From: Corynebacterium accolens | GTDB lineage: Bacteria; Actinomycetota; Actinomycetes; Mycobacteriales; Mycobacteriaceae | Reading direction: 5' to 3' | Length of the DNA: 15,550 nucleotides | NCBI RefSeq assembly: GCF_030515985.1 | Contig: NZ_CP100376.1 | Coordinates: 1,895,447-1,910,996, forward strand | Shown here: piece after piece, positions 14,379-15,550 of the stretch | Layout of the letters: every line of letters begins with the position of its first letter | Position numbering within the stretch: the stretch's first letter is position 1 | The notes under the pieces: model-generated | The model's database searches: none | The model's input: the letters and a program-made list of their open reading frames with translations, nothing else | What the model was told of the DNA's origin: nothing | Translations under genes and position numbers: made by a program

Positions 14379-15550
14379 CTAAAGCACGCCGGCAGTATCT
14401 CCTACAAGGGTCAGCGTTTGCGTGGCCCGGGTGATGCAGACGTACAGATTCTGCAGCCCCTGCGGGGAGGCATCGACAATCTCGCGCGGGTGAAGCACGA
14501 TAACGTGGTCGAATTCGAGGCCCTTAACTGCTTCGGCGTTCGTGGAATCAATGACCGCGGTCAGGCGGCCATCGTCCTCGGTGGTAATGCCGGGGGTGAA
14601 GTCGGCATCGGCAAGCCGGCGCACCGGCTCGCCATCGCGGATGGCAATGGCCGGGGTGGCATCCGGATCGATGGAGGCCAACAGGCCATTGGCAAGCTCG
14701 GTAATGGGCTCGGGCGTGCGGTAATTGACGGTAAGGAGGTGGTGGCGGAAGCGCTGGGCGATGAACGGTTCCAGGGCCTCGCCCCAGTCATCCACGCCGG
14801 CAGGGGAGCCCGTCTGCGAGGTATCGCCAACCAACGTCATCCACCGGGACGGGCAGCGGCGGAAGAGCATCCGCCATTCCATCGGGGTAAGCTCCTGCGC
14901 CTCGTCCACGATGATATGGCCAAAGGCCCACGTGTGATCCTCCCGGGCGCGCTGCGCGGTGGTGCGCGTATCCCGCACCTCCTGGCGCTGCGCCAGGGTT
15001 TCTGCGTCGATCACGTCGTGCGCCGAAAGAATTTCCGCCTCAAACATGTCATCGTCGTTATCGGTCGATTCGGAGGAGGACAGGATATCCAGCGCACCTT
15101 CTGCATCCGCGATTTGCTCGCGCCACTCGGCGTCCTTGGCCGCCTTCTTTTCCTCCGGATTGGGCAGCCCGATGAGGACGGCCAACTCATCCAAAAGGGC
15201 AGCATCGGAATCAGTCCAGGCGTAGCCATCAGCGCGGTACAAGGCGGCCTGGGTTTCCTCGTCGTAGCCGCGGGCAGCCGAGGCAATGCGTTCGCGGGAA
15301 GACAATAACGCGGCGAGTACCTCAGAGGGATCAAGCTCGGGCCAAAAATCATCGATGCAGCCCACCACGGACTCATCAATGGCAAGATCGTCGTGGAATT
15401 GGTCCACATCCGCGCGGCTTAAGAGGTTTTCCCCGCCCAGGGGATCCGTGCCCACCTTGGTGGCCATCTCCTGGGCCAGGTCCTCTACGAAGTGCTCGAT
15501 GAACGCCTCGCGCGCCTGGTTATGCGGCTTGCGTGAGCGGCGGGCGCGGG
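14379..15550 (-). CDS. HelD-like superfamily I helicase/ATPase, C-terminal part
   Basis: About 389 residues are visible and the frame is open through the right edge (15548), so the N-terminus, with Walker A, lies outside the window. The ATG at 15467 is internal. Motif II is HIIVDEAQELTPMEWRMLF (Asp at 14904-14906), then motif III TLVGDTSQTGS, motif IV VNYRTPEPI, motif V VKGLEFDHVIVLHP and motif VI LYVCITRATQTLTLVGD. This pattern fits UvrD-like ATPases of the actinobacterial HelD group, known in other species to release stalled RNA polymerase. A DNA helicase role cannot be excluded. An acidic run, STDNDDDMFEAE, lies before motif II. The gene converges on the Usp pair. Confidence 0.88.
   Translation of the reverse strand, partial: RARRSRKPHNQAREAFIEHFVEDLAQEMATKVGTDPLGGENLLSRADVDQFHDDLAIDESVVGCIDDFWPELDPSEVLAALLSSRERIASAARGYDEETQAALYRADGYAWTDSDAALLDELAVLIGLPNPEEKKAAKDAEWREQIADAEGALDILSSSESTDNDDDMFEAEILSAHDVIDAETLAQRQEVRDTRTTAQRAREDHTWAFGHIIVDEAQELTPMEWRMLFRRCPSRWMTLVGDTSQTGSPAGVDDWGEALEPFIAQRFRHHLLTVNYRTPEPITELANGLLASIDPDATPAIAIRDGEPVRRLADADFTPGITTEDDGRLTAVIDSTNAEAVKGLEFDHVIVLHPREIVDASPQGLQNLYVCITRATQTLTLVGDTAGVL

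Noticed and set aside
14418..15308. Plus-strand frame of 296 codons opposite the helicase
   Set aside because: The minus-strand reading has complete helicase motifs; the plus frame is a low-complexity Gly/Arg-rich shadow.

Overview
The window is a chromosomal segment from a Corynebacterium-like actinobacterium. The gene order (polA, rpsA, ptsG, coaE, uvrB, universal stress proteins, superfamily I helicase) matches what I recall of the Corynebacterium glutamicum chromosome. The glucose PTS permease sits directly in front of coaE, and the proteins look corynebacterial. I cannot name the species from the sequence alone.

Layout. Bases 1-301 hold a decayed IS3-type transposase. It lies against the 3' side of a minus-strand tRNA-Leu (448-521) that has its own terminator (397-441). 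On the plus strand polA (675-3314) is followed after 4 nt by a winged-helix/AlkZ-like protein (3319-4257), then a small membrane protein of unknown function (4296-4667). Converging on these, a minus-strand pair encodes a SAM-dependent methyltransferase (5110-5841) and an RDD membrane protein that is frameshifted (4631-5108). A 249 nt gap with divergent signals leads into rpsA (6091-7554), closed by a strong terminator. Then come ptsG (7867-9915) with a signal-rich upstream region and its own terminator, coaE (9990-10592), a DUF4259-type small protein (10668-11030), uvrB (11070-13163), two tandem universal stress proteins (13313-13765 and 13849-14289), a terminator, and the C-terminal part of a minus-strand HelD-like helicase running off the right edge.

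Functional themes. DNA replication and repair is represented by polA, uvrB and possibly the AlkZ-like protein. Translation and core metabolism are represented by rpsA, tRNA-Leu and coaE. ptsG imports and phosphorylates glucose. The Usp pair and the helicase suggest stress and transcription-linked functions. Most genes appear to be separate transcription units.

Notable points. At four genes (polA, coaE, the DUF4259 gene, uvrB) a TANNNT box sits 7-8 nt before the start codon, the spacing expected for leaderless mRNAs. The ptsG upstream region carries an inverted repeat just after its TATAAT box, plus weaker CRP/GlxR-like and LacI-like matches. The AlkZ-like protein keeps a QxQ motif and is coupled to polA. 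I found no CRISPR array, prophage, toxin-antitoxin pair or clearly new multi-gene system. Apart from the IS remnant and the frameshifted RDD gene this is conserved core chromosome.
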